Assembly (NCBI GenBank): GCA_028023455.1 | Contig: JAQFVV010006723.1 | Span: forward strand, 62,001-126,000 | DNA length: 64,000 bases | Origin: Epiperipatus broadwayi | Taxonomy: Eukaryota; Onychophora; Udeonychophora; Euonychophora; Peripatidae | Reading direction: 5' to 3' | Shown here: positions 47,475-58,294 of the stretch, one piece after another | Position numbering within the stretch: position 1 is the stretch's first letter | How the letters are laid out: every line of letters starts with the position of its first letter | Notes under the pieces: model-generated | Database searches by the model: none | Seen by the model: the letters and a program-made list of their open reading frames with translations, nothing else | What the model was told of the DNA's origin: nothing | Position numbers and translations under genes: made by a program

Positions 47475-48160
47475 CATTCATTTTTAATTAATCAGTTATT
47501 AACCAAATTTATAGAAGTCTTGTAAATATTCATACAATTATTTAAATTATTTTTAATATAATATGTTTCATATATTTGTCTTCTTTTTGGATCTTTAATG
47601 AAATTTAAACATTTAATACTTTTTGTAGCATCTATTCTAATGCCCATATTTTAAATAGTGAATATATAATGCAGATTTATCAACTTTTCTATTAATTGCA
47701 TTATTATGTTCTTTGGCTCTTACCTCTAATTGTTTTCCAATATGCCTAAAGTAAACCATTTACACATTTTGCATGTAATTTTATATACAATTTCTTTGTT
47801 ATACCATATATCATCTCTTAACCTATAATTACCTATTAATAGATCAAGATTTTTACTGTTTGACCAGTCAATATTTATATCCTTCTCAATATAATTTTTG
47901 TTATACCTCAATGTATTATATATCTTAGGACAATATGAAAGTCTAATCCATTTTTTATTTGATTCATTATTACCATTATCAATACCATTATTTTTCTCAG
48001 AAATATTATCACCAACTACAGATGTTTTAGAATTAAAAAACATATTTTTAATAGCTTTAGGATTATATCCATAATCTTTACATAATTTAATAAATTGTTT
48101 CTTTTGTAATTGAACTACACTTTTATCTATATTATATTTATCAAATTAAATTAAACTATT
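47175..48160 (-). mobile_element. Penelope-like element fragment, divergent family
   Basis: On -, frame 48043-47726 has KWIRLSYCPKIYNTLRYNKN, then WYNKEIVYKITCKMCKWF (the first half of GIY-YIG; the second half is LGILENN in place of YIG). A degenerate RAKEHNNAINRKVDKSALY follows. Upstream on - is KSVVQLQKKQFIKLCKDYGY. The 3' UTR runs to about 47175, with (TA)n at 47421-47468 inside it. The linker is unlike the other PLEs here, so this is a separate family. Confidence 0.72.
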
Positions 48161-48679
48161 TGTCATATTGAATGAAATTTTTGGGGGGAAATTTTTCAAA
48201 ATTGAGAATTCAAATGAAAATTGATTTCATTTGCAAGAGTGGTAATTTGATATAAACTGCATGAGACAAAAATATCCGTTTAATAATTACATATACCAGA
48301 AGTATGTAGTTTTTAAATAGCCATAGCAAAATAAGGGCCTCATTTAACAAACTCCTTATACAGAAATAATTTCAAAAAGTTATTTTTTTGATGGCAAGAG
48401 TTTTACAGTTTTTTTTCTTTATTTTTCACACTATCTAAAAATAGATAAATATCTATTTCAAATCATTATCTGGATTCATTTTAGGCAAGATGCTGAAAAA
48501 CATCTAAGCCTGATTTGAAAGTGTGATCAAGATTTTCCTACCATATTTGAGACTAGATAGCCTATTGTTCCATCATTATATCCTTATAATCAGAAGTAAG
48601 ATATTGAAATTGAAACATGTTCCATCACAAATAAATGTTTGTCATTACCATTTAACACATAAATAAAAATTCAAGAATT
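48161..48679. other. Intron sequence without recognised features
   Basis: AT-rich, nothing recognised. Confidence 0.35.
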
Positions 48680-48770
48680 GGTGGTTGAGTGGTCAGCACA
48701 GCTGCCTTACAAGCAGTTGTCCCAGGTTAGCGGGTTCACTTCCCGGCCGATGCTATGACACATGGCAAAA
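48680..48770 (+). repeat. tRNA-like SINE head
   Basis: TTGAGTGGTCAGCAC resembles an A-box and GGGTTCACTTCCC a B-box, 40-45 bp apart. The anticodon-like arm CTGC-CTTACAA-GCAG and T-arm CGGG-TTCACTT-CCCG fold as in a tRNA. The acceptor stem does not pair well, and an A-rich then (TA)n tract follows at once. It is therefore more likely a tRNA-derived SINE than a tRNA gene. Confidence 0.5.
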
Positions 48771-51700
48771 AAAATTCATTTTATAAAAGAAATATATATA
48801 TATATATATATTATACCGGTTAACATTTACTCCATTAATATGAGCATGTGCATAAACCGAACATGAGGGAAAATATGGCGCCATGACGGAGTAAGAAGAA
48901 ATTCAAAACTTTACCATAACAGTGTTATGGACACAGAAGATACTTATGGAAAGGTTGACTCTTACATACCTTTGGGGGATGACTTTAAATCAATCCCTCG
49001 CGCCACTCCCAGAAGGAAATTTAACTCTCCTCCTGAAAGGATATGCAAGTTCAAATGATATTAGGGCATGTGTGCTGATAAATAATTATTCATAAACAAA
49101 TAATAAATAAGTATCCTCGTGAAAATAAAGATTTAGGTTCCGGTAAGAAGGTATCCCATTCACTGGCTCAGCGTACTCTTATACTCAGTTAAAAGAATTG
49201 GGGCTCGGAAAACTCACATAACTAACTAATATGGGGTTAGATAAAGTAAATGATGAAAAAAATATGGAATATATGGCAGTAGTCACTTTTAAATTATAAA
49301 ATCTTTTATTAAACCAATACCCCCTACCATTTATAACATAAATACAAAATTAATATCTCCAGATTGAATAAATGTACAAACGAATATTATACGCTACGCA
49401 AATCATATTAATAAAACAAAACTAATCATAAAGAAATACTTAATAGAGCAATAATTAGATTAAATGAAAGAAAAATTTTTTTCTTAAATCAGAAAATGTA
49501 TTAAATAATTATACGTGAGAGATAGTGATCTGTGGATTATAAGTAAACTCACACTTATGCATTATGCAAATAAGGAAAATTTAACAAGTTATATACAGGT
49601 GTGTTTATTATGTATGTACATGAAATATATATTTATGAAGTGGGTATCAAATTTAAAATAAAATAAACCCAAAAAAAATAGTGTACCTGATAAAGTCTAT
49701 AAGTTTCATTCTTGCATGGGTTTTGAATGGGCTATATTATAGGTTCATCTACTGCAACAAGAGCTGGATCTGACTGCGGCACAAGTTCATGACTTGATCA
49801 TCACTTGGTGTTCGAATCTCAGTATTTACATTCTTGTGGGACAGTGGGAGAGGAGCTGGACTGATGTGCTGAAGTCGGCTTCTATTCCATGATCATTTTA
49901 TCTGCAAGTGAATGCTTGATGGGCATCTTTAAGTTGGAGAACAGATATTAAATAGGATATTAAACAATATCAATCGTCCTTTATTGGTTTAAGGATCCTA
50001 GGTTAACTGCAGGCTTCGATGGCATGTTATAGTTATGCTTCCATCAGAATCAACTGACTGGCTAACTGCTAGGTTATTTCAATGATGGCAAGGTATTAGA
50101 ATCAGCATGATTAAAACAGTTGCATGACTTCGCATGTTTCAGAATACCATTAGCTTCCAAATAAGATTTGCAAACATGAACTGCTCTCTTTGACAAGAAA
50201 AAGTTAGACTGCCTTCCTTGAAAAGCAAAGGTGACCTGCCTTCTTTGAAAATCAAAAGTCAACTGCCCTCTCGCAATTTCAGAACAGATATCCCACCTCC
50301 ATACACAAAAATTAATTAAATCTCATTGAATTGGTTTTACTAATTGTCTTAAGAATTTGATTTCCAATTAACTTTTTCTTATTTTTTATATCTCCATTCA
50401 GATCACAATTAAGAAATGATAACATCTTTTTACCCTTGATTAATTACATTATCAGAATCAAAGTTTTTTTTGTTTTAACAAACAGTTGTTTCATATAACT
50501 TGAACATTCCTCTCTCCATGCATTATCGCAAGTCTAATTAAACTCTTTTGTCCTGTTAAAATTATTTTAGCATGGACAGGAAGCCAGAATGCCTTTAGGC
50601 TTTTCTTAAATTTAAGACAATGACTTGCTCAAATGCAACTGAAGAGAAAAATGACCATTAAAACTTCGATTTTGAAATTATTCTTAAATATTTTTAACCA
50701 ACAGTAATATTTAAAATTTTCCTTTTTACATTTTGTACACACTCAAAAAATATAAATAGAGAATAACAATTTGTTAAATAAATGCTGTTTCTTCAACAAA
50801 CAAAAACATTTAAAATTATAAATACATTTTGAAGTTATCTTTTTCTTTTTAAAAAAATAAAAAAAAATAAAAAATCAAAATTGCAAATACATATTTCTAA
50901 GCCTTTAAACATTGGCTTTAATCATATGTGTGTGTGAGTTTATATTATCGCCACAGCTCTCTCTTAATTTATAACCAATTTCAATTATATAAATAGTATA
51001 CCCACCCATCCCCATTTAATGGGGTTTTTATGTATTTTGACCATTAATTTATCTTACCTTATCTTGTGCTTGGCCACATCAAACATGCCTGGCATAATGT
51101 GTGTGTATATATATATATTATAACAGAAATGGGTTATTCGTACGGTTGCTTAATTATTTGTGTATTCAATTATATTTATTTCGATTATTTCATTCTATAT
51201 TATACTTATTTATTATATTTTAATTCTTTTCATAACTTATATTTTCTATCCATTTATTGTTTTCAACTTAGATTCTTTATTATCTTATTCATTATTTAAC
51301 CAATGCCGTTACAATACAAGCAGAGAGCTAATACAGATACAAATTTAACTTCATATCTATACCCTTGACTGAACCCCAAGGCAATATGTACATATTATCT
51401 TGGCGTTATTTTTCCCAGCCAAGAACTCTCGGCTGCTGAACAGAGCAAACTATTTCAAAGAAACTTAGCGAATGTCCAGCGCTTGCTATTTATTTTTTAG
51501 AATTGGGATTTCGCACGAACAAGCAGCACACGAATATGTTAAACAAATCAGTATGCCCCTTTAATCACTAATTACAGTTTTCCCCCCTGTTGTAGCTTGG
51601 TGATAGGAGAATAAAGCAAGGATATGAAATTTAATGACAAATATGTTTAATAATAATATTTACACTTTATATAAAAAAATTACATTATAATAATAAAAAT

Positions 51701-53559
51701 AAACACACACTTATAAATACATGGCTATAATAAATATATGCAAAATAGATCAGATATAAAAGTTCTTAAAGTCCTGTTGATAGAGTTCTATTTTTCTCAA
51801 ATCATTAATTTTATATTTAGTTATGAATAGTAGACAAATGAAAATGCATGCATGCTTTTACCTAGGCTTATGTAATTGTCCCATGGGTATTTCTTCCGAG
51901 CGCTCTTGATTAACTTCCTCAGATTGTGGGGTTATTTCCGTTCCAGTTTTTGCTTGTTGATTCCTTAGGTTCTCCATTAACTTCCTCCATTTGTGGGGTT
52001 ATTTTCATCCAGTTTGCTGGTTGATTCTTTAGGTTGCGTTTCAATCGACAGCTACAGAAGTGGTGGTCCCTCTAGCAGGTTAGGCAAAGATCTTACATTG
52101 TGAGTCAGTGATGAGACGGTTCGAATCTGAACCTACGTCCCTTTAACGCCACTAGCCATGCACTTCTTCCATTTTCTTTTTAGCTGTTGCTTCTCTAAAG
52201 TCTCTACTAGCAATGCTAGACAAAAATTGTAATTTTATTAATCTCTTTCTTTGTTCGTTGTTTTTAAAATTTTTTAATTAAAACTTAGATTTCCAACCAA
52301 TTCTTATCATTATGTTTCTTTATTTAATTAGTGGCTGGAATGTAAGTCCCAATTAATTTAACAGATCAGGCAAAGATCTTCCATTGATAACATTTCTTTG
52401 TCCATGGAATTTAATTTGTCCAACATACTTTCACACCTACGGCCATATTGTTTCTTTTTATATATCCCATATTACATTTATTTTATTTAAAGTTTACAAT
52501 TCATTCATTTTTTCCACATTTACGTTTTACATTTATTTTAATTTGTTATATTTTTTTCTTAATGAGAGAGAAGACACGCATTTCTTTATGCTTCCTTTTC
52601 CCCTCTCCCACAATAAACAAAAATAATTTCTAGCATTTGACTTATAAGAGAGAAAGAGATGCATTTCTTTATTTATGCAGCCCCCTTCCCCTTCTCTTAC
52701 TATTACAAAATCCACAGTAATTTGACATTAGAATTTCACTTTTTCATTTCCTTCCTTTTTTTTTTTTTAAAAAATTTATTAGCTAATTTATTTCACCTTT
52801 ATTACTTTCTAATTTTATTAATAACTGTATATGTGTGTCGATGACTTTACGTGGTCGACACAATATATATATATATATATAAACAAGATTCTAAGAAATA
52901 GAAATGAATCCTCACAAAATAATCATATTGCTCTATACCCAAAGTATCAAAATACCAGCTAGTTTGCACCATTTGTAAAACAAAAAAACATTGACAGTAG
53001 TAAAACTTAACAAGAGTTTAGTCAATTATATCAAACAATAAATATGTAATCGATGAAAACTAAATGTTAATCTTCTGAGAGAAGATGATGTCTATTTGTA
53101 GAATTGTCTACATTTGATGTGTGTGTAATAATTTTATACTCGCAAACTTTATAACAGCTCATATCTGTCCTATCTTAACAGACCATCTTGGTCATGCATG
53201 CACTTACCTAGAATACCTGCATTTTTATATCAGTCTCAATTCTGCATAATCTAAATAAATTAGTTTACATTTAATAAAGTTCAATTCAAGCTTACAATAT
53301 GTAAATTCTATAGAGTGTATTTAGTAAAGATAATTTATTCATTTGTTGTGCAGTAATAATTACAGTAAATGAAATATCTTTATAATCAATTAAATATACA
53401 TGTATATTCATATCTGCATACACTGCATTGTATTATTAGAAAAAGCACAACTCTTCCCCTCACTTTATAAAACTCTGTTAAATTACAGAAAATAATCTTA
53501 TAAGTCCCTAAGGCTAATGTTAGATATCTTTCTTCCTTCTGGTCAATGGTTTTTTTATT
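48771..53559. other. Intron with minor repeats and no gene seen
   Basis: A possible SINE body lies at 48790-49080, with CpG-containing words. B-box-like GTTCGAATC words at about 49830 and 52123 are further weak SINE hints. Short imperfect tandem repeats lie at 50205-50275 (CTGCCTTCCTTGAAAAGCAAAGG type, about 28 bp). A duplicated GAGAGA..GCATTTCTTTAT..CCCCTTC block lies at 52562-52611 and 52649-52700. No exon or protein-coding transposon was recognised. Confidence 0.4.
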
Positions 53560-54077
53560 TCAATTGGAATTGTTTTAAAGATAGGGATAATATCACTGGT
53601 ATAATTTCTAATCCACTTGACTGGTTATTTTTTTAACTAACTCAACATTGTTTAACAGTTTAATCACATGATAACTTTATGTCTAGCCTCCTTGTCATCA
53701 ATTTTTACTCTCATCTTGTTTTACTAAAGTAATATATTTAAATATATTACTTCTAATGACTTAGTCTAATGCACCCTTAAATGGTTTGATATGTCTTCTC
53801 ATTCATATTTCCATTATACATCTGAACGACTGTTAATGGTTTTGATATAATTTTCACAATTACTCCAGAAAATCATATTTGTTTCAGAACATTTTGTATC
53901 CATATAGTGTTGTCATTGTTGAAATGTTATTAATCCAAATAGCTTTTTGAATATGTTCTTGGAAGGTACTAACACTGACAGATGTGGTTTAATCTTCTGA
54001 CATCTTAACAACACAGCCTGCATTCTTTTAGAAAACATGCTTCACTAATGTCTTTGAAGTTTTATTTAATATGGTCT

Positions 54078-54217
54078 TTAAATGTTGCATTTATTTTCTG
54101 CTGTAACTTTGGACTTGGTGTACAGTGGTGTTAATATATGATGTATGCCCTTAGCAGCCCAAAAGTGTTTGAATAGCATGGACACAAAAATCTGATTTCC
54201 ATTATGAAAAAATAGAG
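54078..54217 (-). pseudogene. Gypsy integrase core, end portion
   Basis: FFHNGNQIFVSMLFKHFWAA and KGIHHILTPLYTKS followed by KVTAEN match the integrase segment [TS]DNGxQFxSxxFxxFxxxxGIxHxxxxPYxPxSxGxAER. The catalytic Asp of DNG is His here. The Glu of the last motif is retained in TAEN. In an intact element it would insert the cDNA into the genome. Its upstream part lies beyond the foldback insertion at 56751 and further right. Confidence 0.78.
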
Positions 54218-54601
54218 GGTGCAAATTTAGTACGCAATCTCTGCCATTTTGAATTTCAAAAATAGCCAAAAACATCGTCTGACACATCTAAGTGATACAA
54301 AACTATGTAAAAACAGGAAAAAAATTAGAACTTGGGTCACGTGACTTGGAAAAACCGCCAAAATGCACAGTTAAAAAAAAAAGCCAAAACATGAAAAATT
54401 AACATTTTCTCATTTTAAATTATAAATCAAATAATTTATATAGAGAGAGAGCAAGATTACTATATTTAAATCTTAATCAATAAATGCTAGTTATAATTGC
54501 CTAAAAAAGTATTTGGTAGCATTTTGATGTGGCTGATATGTGATATCTAAGGCACCCCTCCCCCCTTATACAAATTAAAGTAATATATATGCGATATATA
54601 T

Positions 54602-54905
54602 ATTTCACACAAATAAAATTATGAGTGCGTAAAATAAACAAATAAATGAAATACGATAAATAAATAAATGGCTAGTATTTTTGAAGGAATACCTTCATTA
54701 TCAAAGCTGTGGCTAAATGAATTGCGAAGTAAAACTGTTGTGATAAGAAATGCAAAGTGTATGCAAATTTAGCACACAGCAATTTATTTAGCACACAGCT
54801 TTGATAATGAAGGCAAATAAACCCAATAGCCATTTATTTATTTATCATATTTCATTTATTTGTTTTCTTTACGCACTCATAATTTTATTTGTGTGAAATA
54901 TATAT
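54602..54905. repeat. Nested palindrome in the left arm
   Basis: TATTTCACACAAATAAAATT at the left faces its inverse AATTTTATTTGTGTGAAATA at the right (from about 54884). Inner words (GATAAATAAATAAATGGCTA, CTTTGATAATGAAGG) are also inverted. The same unit lies in the right arm. Confidence 0.8.
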
Positions 54906-56053
54906 CTAATATATATTACTCATTACAAACACAGACACAAAGCTATTATTAATTAAAATAAATATTTAAAAAAAAAATAAAAAAAAATATTTACATTTAT
55001 TTAAAATATGTTTTTGTTTTCCTTTGTTGGTAGTAAAACTCATTTCAATGTTAATAGATATAAAGATTATAGTGACATAATCAAGAGTAGATCTAATATA
55101 GATGAAATGCAAATGAAGACTTTAATGAGTTTTATCTTCTTATATTTTAACGTGTATATATGCTTTGCTCTTTACTTCCTCACACCTACTAGTCAACCAT
55201 TTGGTTTCCTGCTCTTTGTTTTACTTTATATTTGACACCTTTGAACATCCAAAGATGTTTGACTGTAGCTATTTTCAAGATTGCATTTGTGAATAAAGAT
55301 GCACTGAACTTACATTTCTTTCCCTCTTCCATTGTCCACTTTTACATTTTTATTTAATGGTTTTCAGTTTTTATATATGTTTCTTTTAACTGTAAAATGC
55401 TTAACTTAAATAATTTAGATTTTAGCTTTAGAAAGATGCCATAATATTATATATACACACACGCACCTATTACAAATGTGTGCCGATTTAATATTACATT
55501 TTATACAACATGGGAGATAGTTTGGTTTTAAGTAAAATGAAGCAAGTATATCTGCATACAGATGATATTCACCGCTTCAATATATAAAATCATACCTCAA
55601 CAAATAATTTAAAAAATGTTTAGAAAAATAAGCAAACCACTCTATAATTATTTTGTATACAAATTCTGAGAATTAAAAAGTAACTTTCTTGATATGATGG
55701 GGAGAACCGAATAAGGCGTATTAAGCATCTTACTATGTGCGAATGTACATATAAATATTACTCTGGTCACTATTAAATTAGTTATATATAGCTTACTTGT
55801 ATACAAACATATATACACATTAAAGTACAAGAAGATAAAACTCATTAAAGTCTTCATTTGCATTTCATCTATATCAGATCTACTCTTGATTATGTCACTA
55901 TAATCTTTATATCTATTAACATTGAAATGAGTTTTACTACCAACAAAGGAAAACAAAAACATATTTTAAATAAATGTAAATATTTTTTTTTTTAAATATT
56001 TATTTTAATTAATAATCGCTTTGTGTCTGTGTTTGTAATGAGTAATATATATT

Positions 56054-56362
56054 AGATATATATTTCACACAAATAAAATTATGAGTGCGTAAAGAAAACA
56101 AATAAATGAAATATGATAAATAAATAAATGGCTATTGGGTTTATTTGCCTTCATTATCAAAGCTGTGTGCTAAATAAATTGCTGTGTGCTAAATTTGCAT
56201 ACACTTTGCATTTCTTATCACAACAGTTTTACTTCGCAATTCATTTAGCCACAGCTTTGATAATGAAGGTATTCCTTCAAAAATACTAGCCATTTATTTA
56301 TTTATCGTATTTCATTTATTTGTTTATTTTACACACTCATAATTTTATTTGTGTGAAATATA
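56054..56362. repeat. Nested palindrome in the right arm
   Basis: This is the mirror copy of 54602-54905, again bounded by TATTTCACACAAATAAAATT and its inverse. The element is therefore a palindrome whose arms each contain a palindrome. Confidence 0.8.
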
Positions 56363-57137
56363 TATATCACATATATATTACTTTAATTTGTATAAGGGGG
56401 GAGGGGTGCCTTAGATATCACATATCAGCCACATCAAAATGCTACCAAATACTTTTTTAGGCAATTATAACTAGCATTTATTGACTAAGATTTAAATATA
56501 GTAATCTTGCTCTCTCTATATATAAATTATTTGATTTATAATTTAAAATGAGAAAATGTTAATTTTTCGTGTTTGGCTTTTTTTTTTTAACTGTGCATTT
56601 TGGCGGGTTTTTCCAAGTCACGTGACCCAAATTCAAATTTATTTTTTTTTCCTGTTTTCGTGTAGTTTTTTATCACTTAGATGTGTCAGAGGATGTTTTT
56701 GGCTATTTTTGAAATTCAAAATGGCAGAGATCGCGTACTAAATTTGCACCAAATATAGTTACAAGATATCCTTAGCATGAGAATATTTTATTCAAAGGTT
56801 TCATGGTATTGCCAATGCTGGTACTTCTAACAATTTTATAGTCTATCCATTTAGAATATAAATCTATAACCAGTAAAAAATGTAACAATTGAATAGATAG
56901 ACATTGTCAAGTGGATTTTCTGCTATAATTGGGTTGTTTTAGTGTAAAATTCTAGTTGTCTCATTAGCAACTTTAGTGATATACTAGCAGTCTGTACTTC
57001 ATTTAACTGTCTGATGCATAATACCATGCTAACTCAAAGGCAAAACTCTCCATACAGTAGTGCCACCCTGTGCTAAACAGAGTAATCAATGGATGCCAGA
57101 AGGCTTATGCATCAAATCCCTATCTAGTGCCTACTCA

Positions 57138-57194
57138 TCCAATATCCCCAGACTAGTTTCTGGCTTGTGGCCATCATCAGTGAGGAGCCTTGGA
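57138..57194 (-). ncRNA. Hammerhead ribozyme motif (copy 2, -)
   Basis: This copy is complete on -. Helix I is TCCTCA/TGGGGA, with outer TCCAA/TTGGA. The core is CTGATGA. Helix II TGGC/GCCA closes a CACAA loop with all four pairs. GAAAC is followed by TAGTC. The predicted cut on - is between 57151 and 57150. It is the best-preserved copy and matches every invariant core position. Confidence 0.9.
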
Positions 57195-57601
57195 CCTGAG
57201 AGCACTGCACCTAGATCTTAGGATCCAATGCAACCCTCCTGAAGCCACCTTTTAACTCTACTTTACTACAAAACTATGAGAATGAAATTGAAAACATTGT
57301 TAATATCTTCAATCTAAGCTCAATAGCTTATATAGTCATTGGGTCTGAACTCAATTCAGCACCCATACATTTTGGTGTCTTTGGCTCTTAAACAACCATA
57401 GCCACCACTATCCCATTAGGCAGGATTGGTGTTAAATCACTAAACATCACATCATCACCATCTCTATACTAGCACATAAATTGTTGTAAACAAAGGCAAA
57501 ACTCTCCATACAGTAGTGCCACCCTGTGCCAAACAGAGTAATCAATGGATGCCAGAAGGCTTGTGCATAAAATCCTAAGATCTAGGTGCAGTGCTCTCAG
57601 G

Positions 57602-57658
57602 TCCAAGGCTCCTCACTGATGATAGCCACAAGCCAGAAACTAGTCTGGGGATATTGGA
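57602..57658 (+). ncRNA. Hammerhead ribozyme motif (copy 3)
   Basis: The core is intact (CTGATGA, GAAAC, TAGTC) and helix I is perfect in the same six pairs. Helix II is TAGC/GCCA with one A-C mismatch. The predicted cut is between 57645 and 57646. The cut-to-cut distance to copy 4 is 179 nt. Confidence 0.87.
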
Positions 57659-57824
57659 TGAGTAGGCACTAGATAAAGGCAAAACTCTCCATACAGTAGT
57701 GCCACCATGTGCCAAACAGAGTAATCAATGGATGCCAGAAGGCTTGTGCATAAAATCGATCTAGGTGCAGTGCTCTCAGGTCCAAGGCTCCTCACTGATA
57801 ATGGCCACAAGCCAGAAACTAGTC
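57646..57824 (+). repeat. Cut-to-cut monomer of 179 nt
   Basis: This segment runs between the predicted cleavage sites of copies 3 and 4. It contains the arm (57676-57755) and most of a ribozyme, but lacks R and the unique part. If both ribozymes acted, it would be released as a 179-nt RNA with ends suitable for circle formation. Confidence 0.6.
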
Positions 57825-57939
57825 TGGGAATATTGGATGAGTAGGCACTATACAGGGATTTTATGCACAAGCCTTCTGGCATCCATTGATTACTCTGTTT
57901 GGCACAGGGTGGCACTACTGTATGGAGAGTTTTGCCTTT
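57676..57939 (+). repeat. Hairpin with ribozyme in the loop
   Basis: Arm 57676-57755 (GGCAAAACTCTCCATACAGT start) is the inverse of 57859-57939 (ending AGAGTTTTGCC). Copy 4 of the ribozyme occupies the loop. A transcript would fold into an about 80-bp stem. Confidence 0.85.
57781..57837 (+). ncRNA. Hammerhead ribozyme motif, core mutated (copy 4)
   Basis: The core reads CTGATAA instead of CTGATGA: the catalytic G (G8 in hammerhead numbering) is A. Helix I also has one mismatch (TGGGAA). GAAAC and TAGTC are kept. It is predicted to be inactive. The cut site would be 57824/57825. Confidence 0.85.
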
Positions 57940-58281
57940 GTTTACAACAATTTATGTGCTAGTATAGAGATGGTGATCATGTGATGTTTAGTGGTTTAAC
58001 ACCAATCCTGCCTAATAAGATAGTGATGGCTATGGTTGTTTAAGAGCCAAAGACACCAAAATGTATGGGTGCTGAATTGAGTTCAGACCCATATGGCTAT
58101 ATAAGCTATTGAGCTTAGATTGAAGATATTAACAATGTTTTCAATTTCATTCTTATAGTTTTGTAGTAAAGTAGAGTTAAAAGGTGGCTGCTGGAGGGTT
58201 GCATTGGATCCTAAGATCTAGGTGCAGTGCTCTCAGGTCCAAGGCTCCACACTAATGATGGCCACAAGCCAGAAACTAGTC
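57825..58281 (+). repeat. Cut-to-cut monomer of 457 nt
   Basis: This segment between the cut sites of copies 4 and 5 contains arm', R, the unique part and the ribozyme 5' portion. The R-to-R period (57941 to 58398) is also 457. This looks like the standard monomer of the family, since locus 1 has the same module order. Confidence 0.65.
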
Positions 58282-58294
58282 TGGGGATATTGAA
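58238..58294 (+). ncRNA. Hammerhead ribozyme motif, core mutated (copy 5)
   Basis: The core reads CTAATGA: the invariant G5 is A. Helix I has one mismatch (TCCACA), and the outer pairing is TTGAA. Helix II TGGC/GCCA is perfect. It is predicted to be inactive. Confidence 0.83.

Larger units (their letters stand above)
54218..56750. mobile_element. Foldback element: 2.5-kb inverted repeat with nested palindromes
   Basis: Left arm 54218-55162 and right arm about 55807-56750 are inverse copies of about 945 bp, starting GGTGCAAATTTAGTACGC at both ends. They flank a unique loop of about 645 bp. Flanks AAATAGAG (54210-54217) and AAATATAG (56751-56758) look like an 8-bp target duplication with one mismatch, as for hAT-like elements. 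Removing the element and one flank copy keeps the surrounding Gypsy frame. No transposase was seen. The 75-104-codon frames in the arms are mirror copies of each other and unlikely to be coding. Confidence 0.85.

Noticed and set aside
48680-48770. Functional tRNA gene
   Set aside because: The acceptor stem does not pair and an A-rich SINE-like tail follows. A tRNA-derived SINE is more likely.
53170-53215. Candidate next aminopeptidase exon after TATCTTAACAG (reading HLGHACTYLEYL)
   Set aside because: The GH and C residues are in the wrong order for the M1 helix, no donor follows before a stop, and the residues do not align further.
55008-55962. Protein frames in the foldback arms (MFLFSFVGSKTHFNVNRYK on both strands)
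   Set aside because: They are the same sequence read in both inverted arms, with no recognised domain, and they end differently where the arms stop. They look like by-products of the palindrome.
57640-57962. Open frames across the ribozyme repeat
   Set aside because: They run through the structured RNA arms, exist on both strands because of the inversion, and have no conserved domain.
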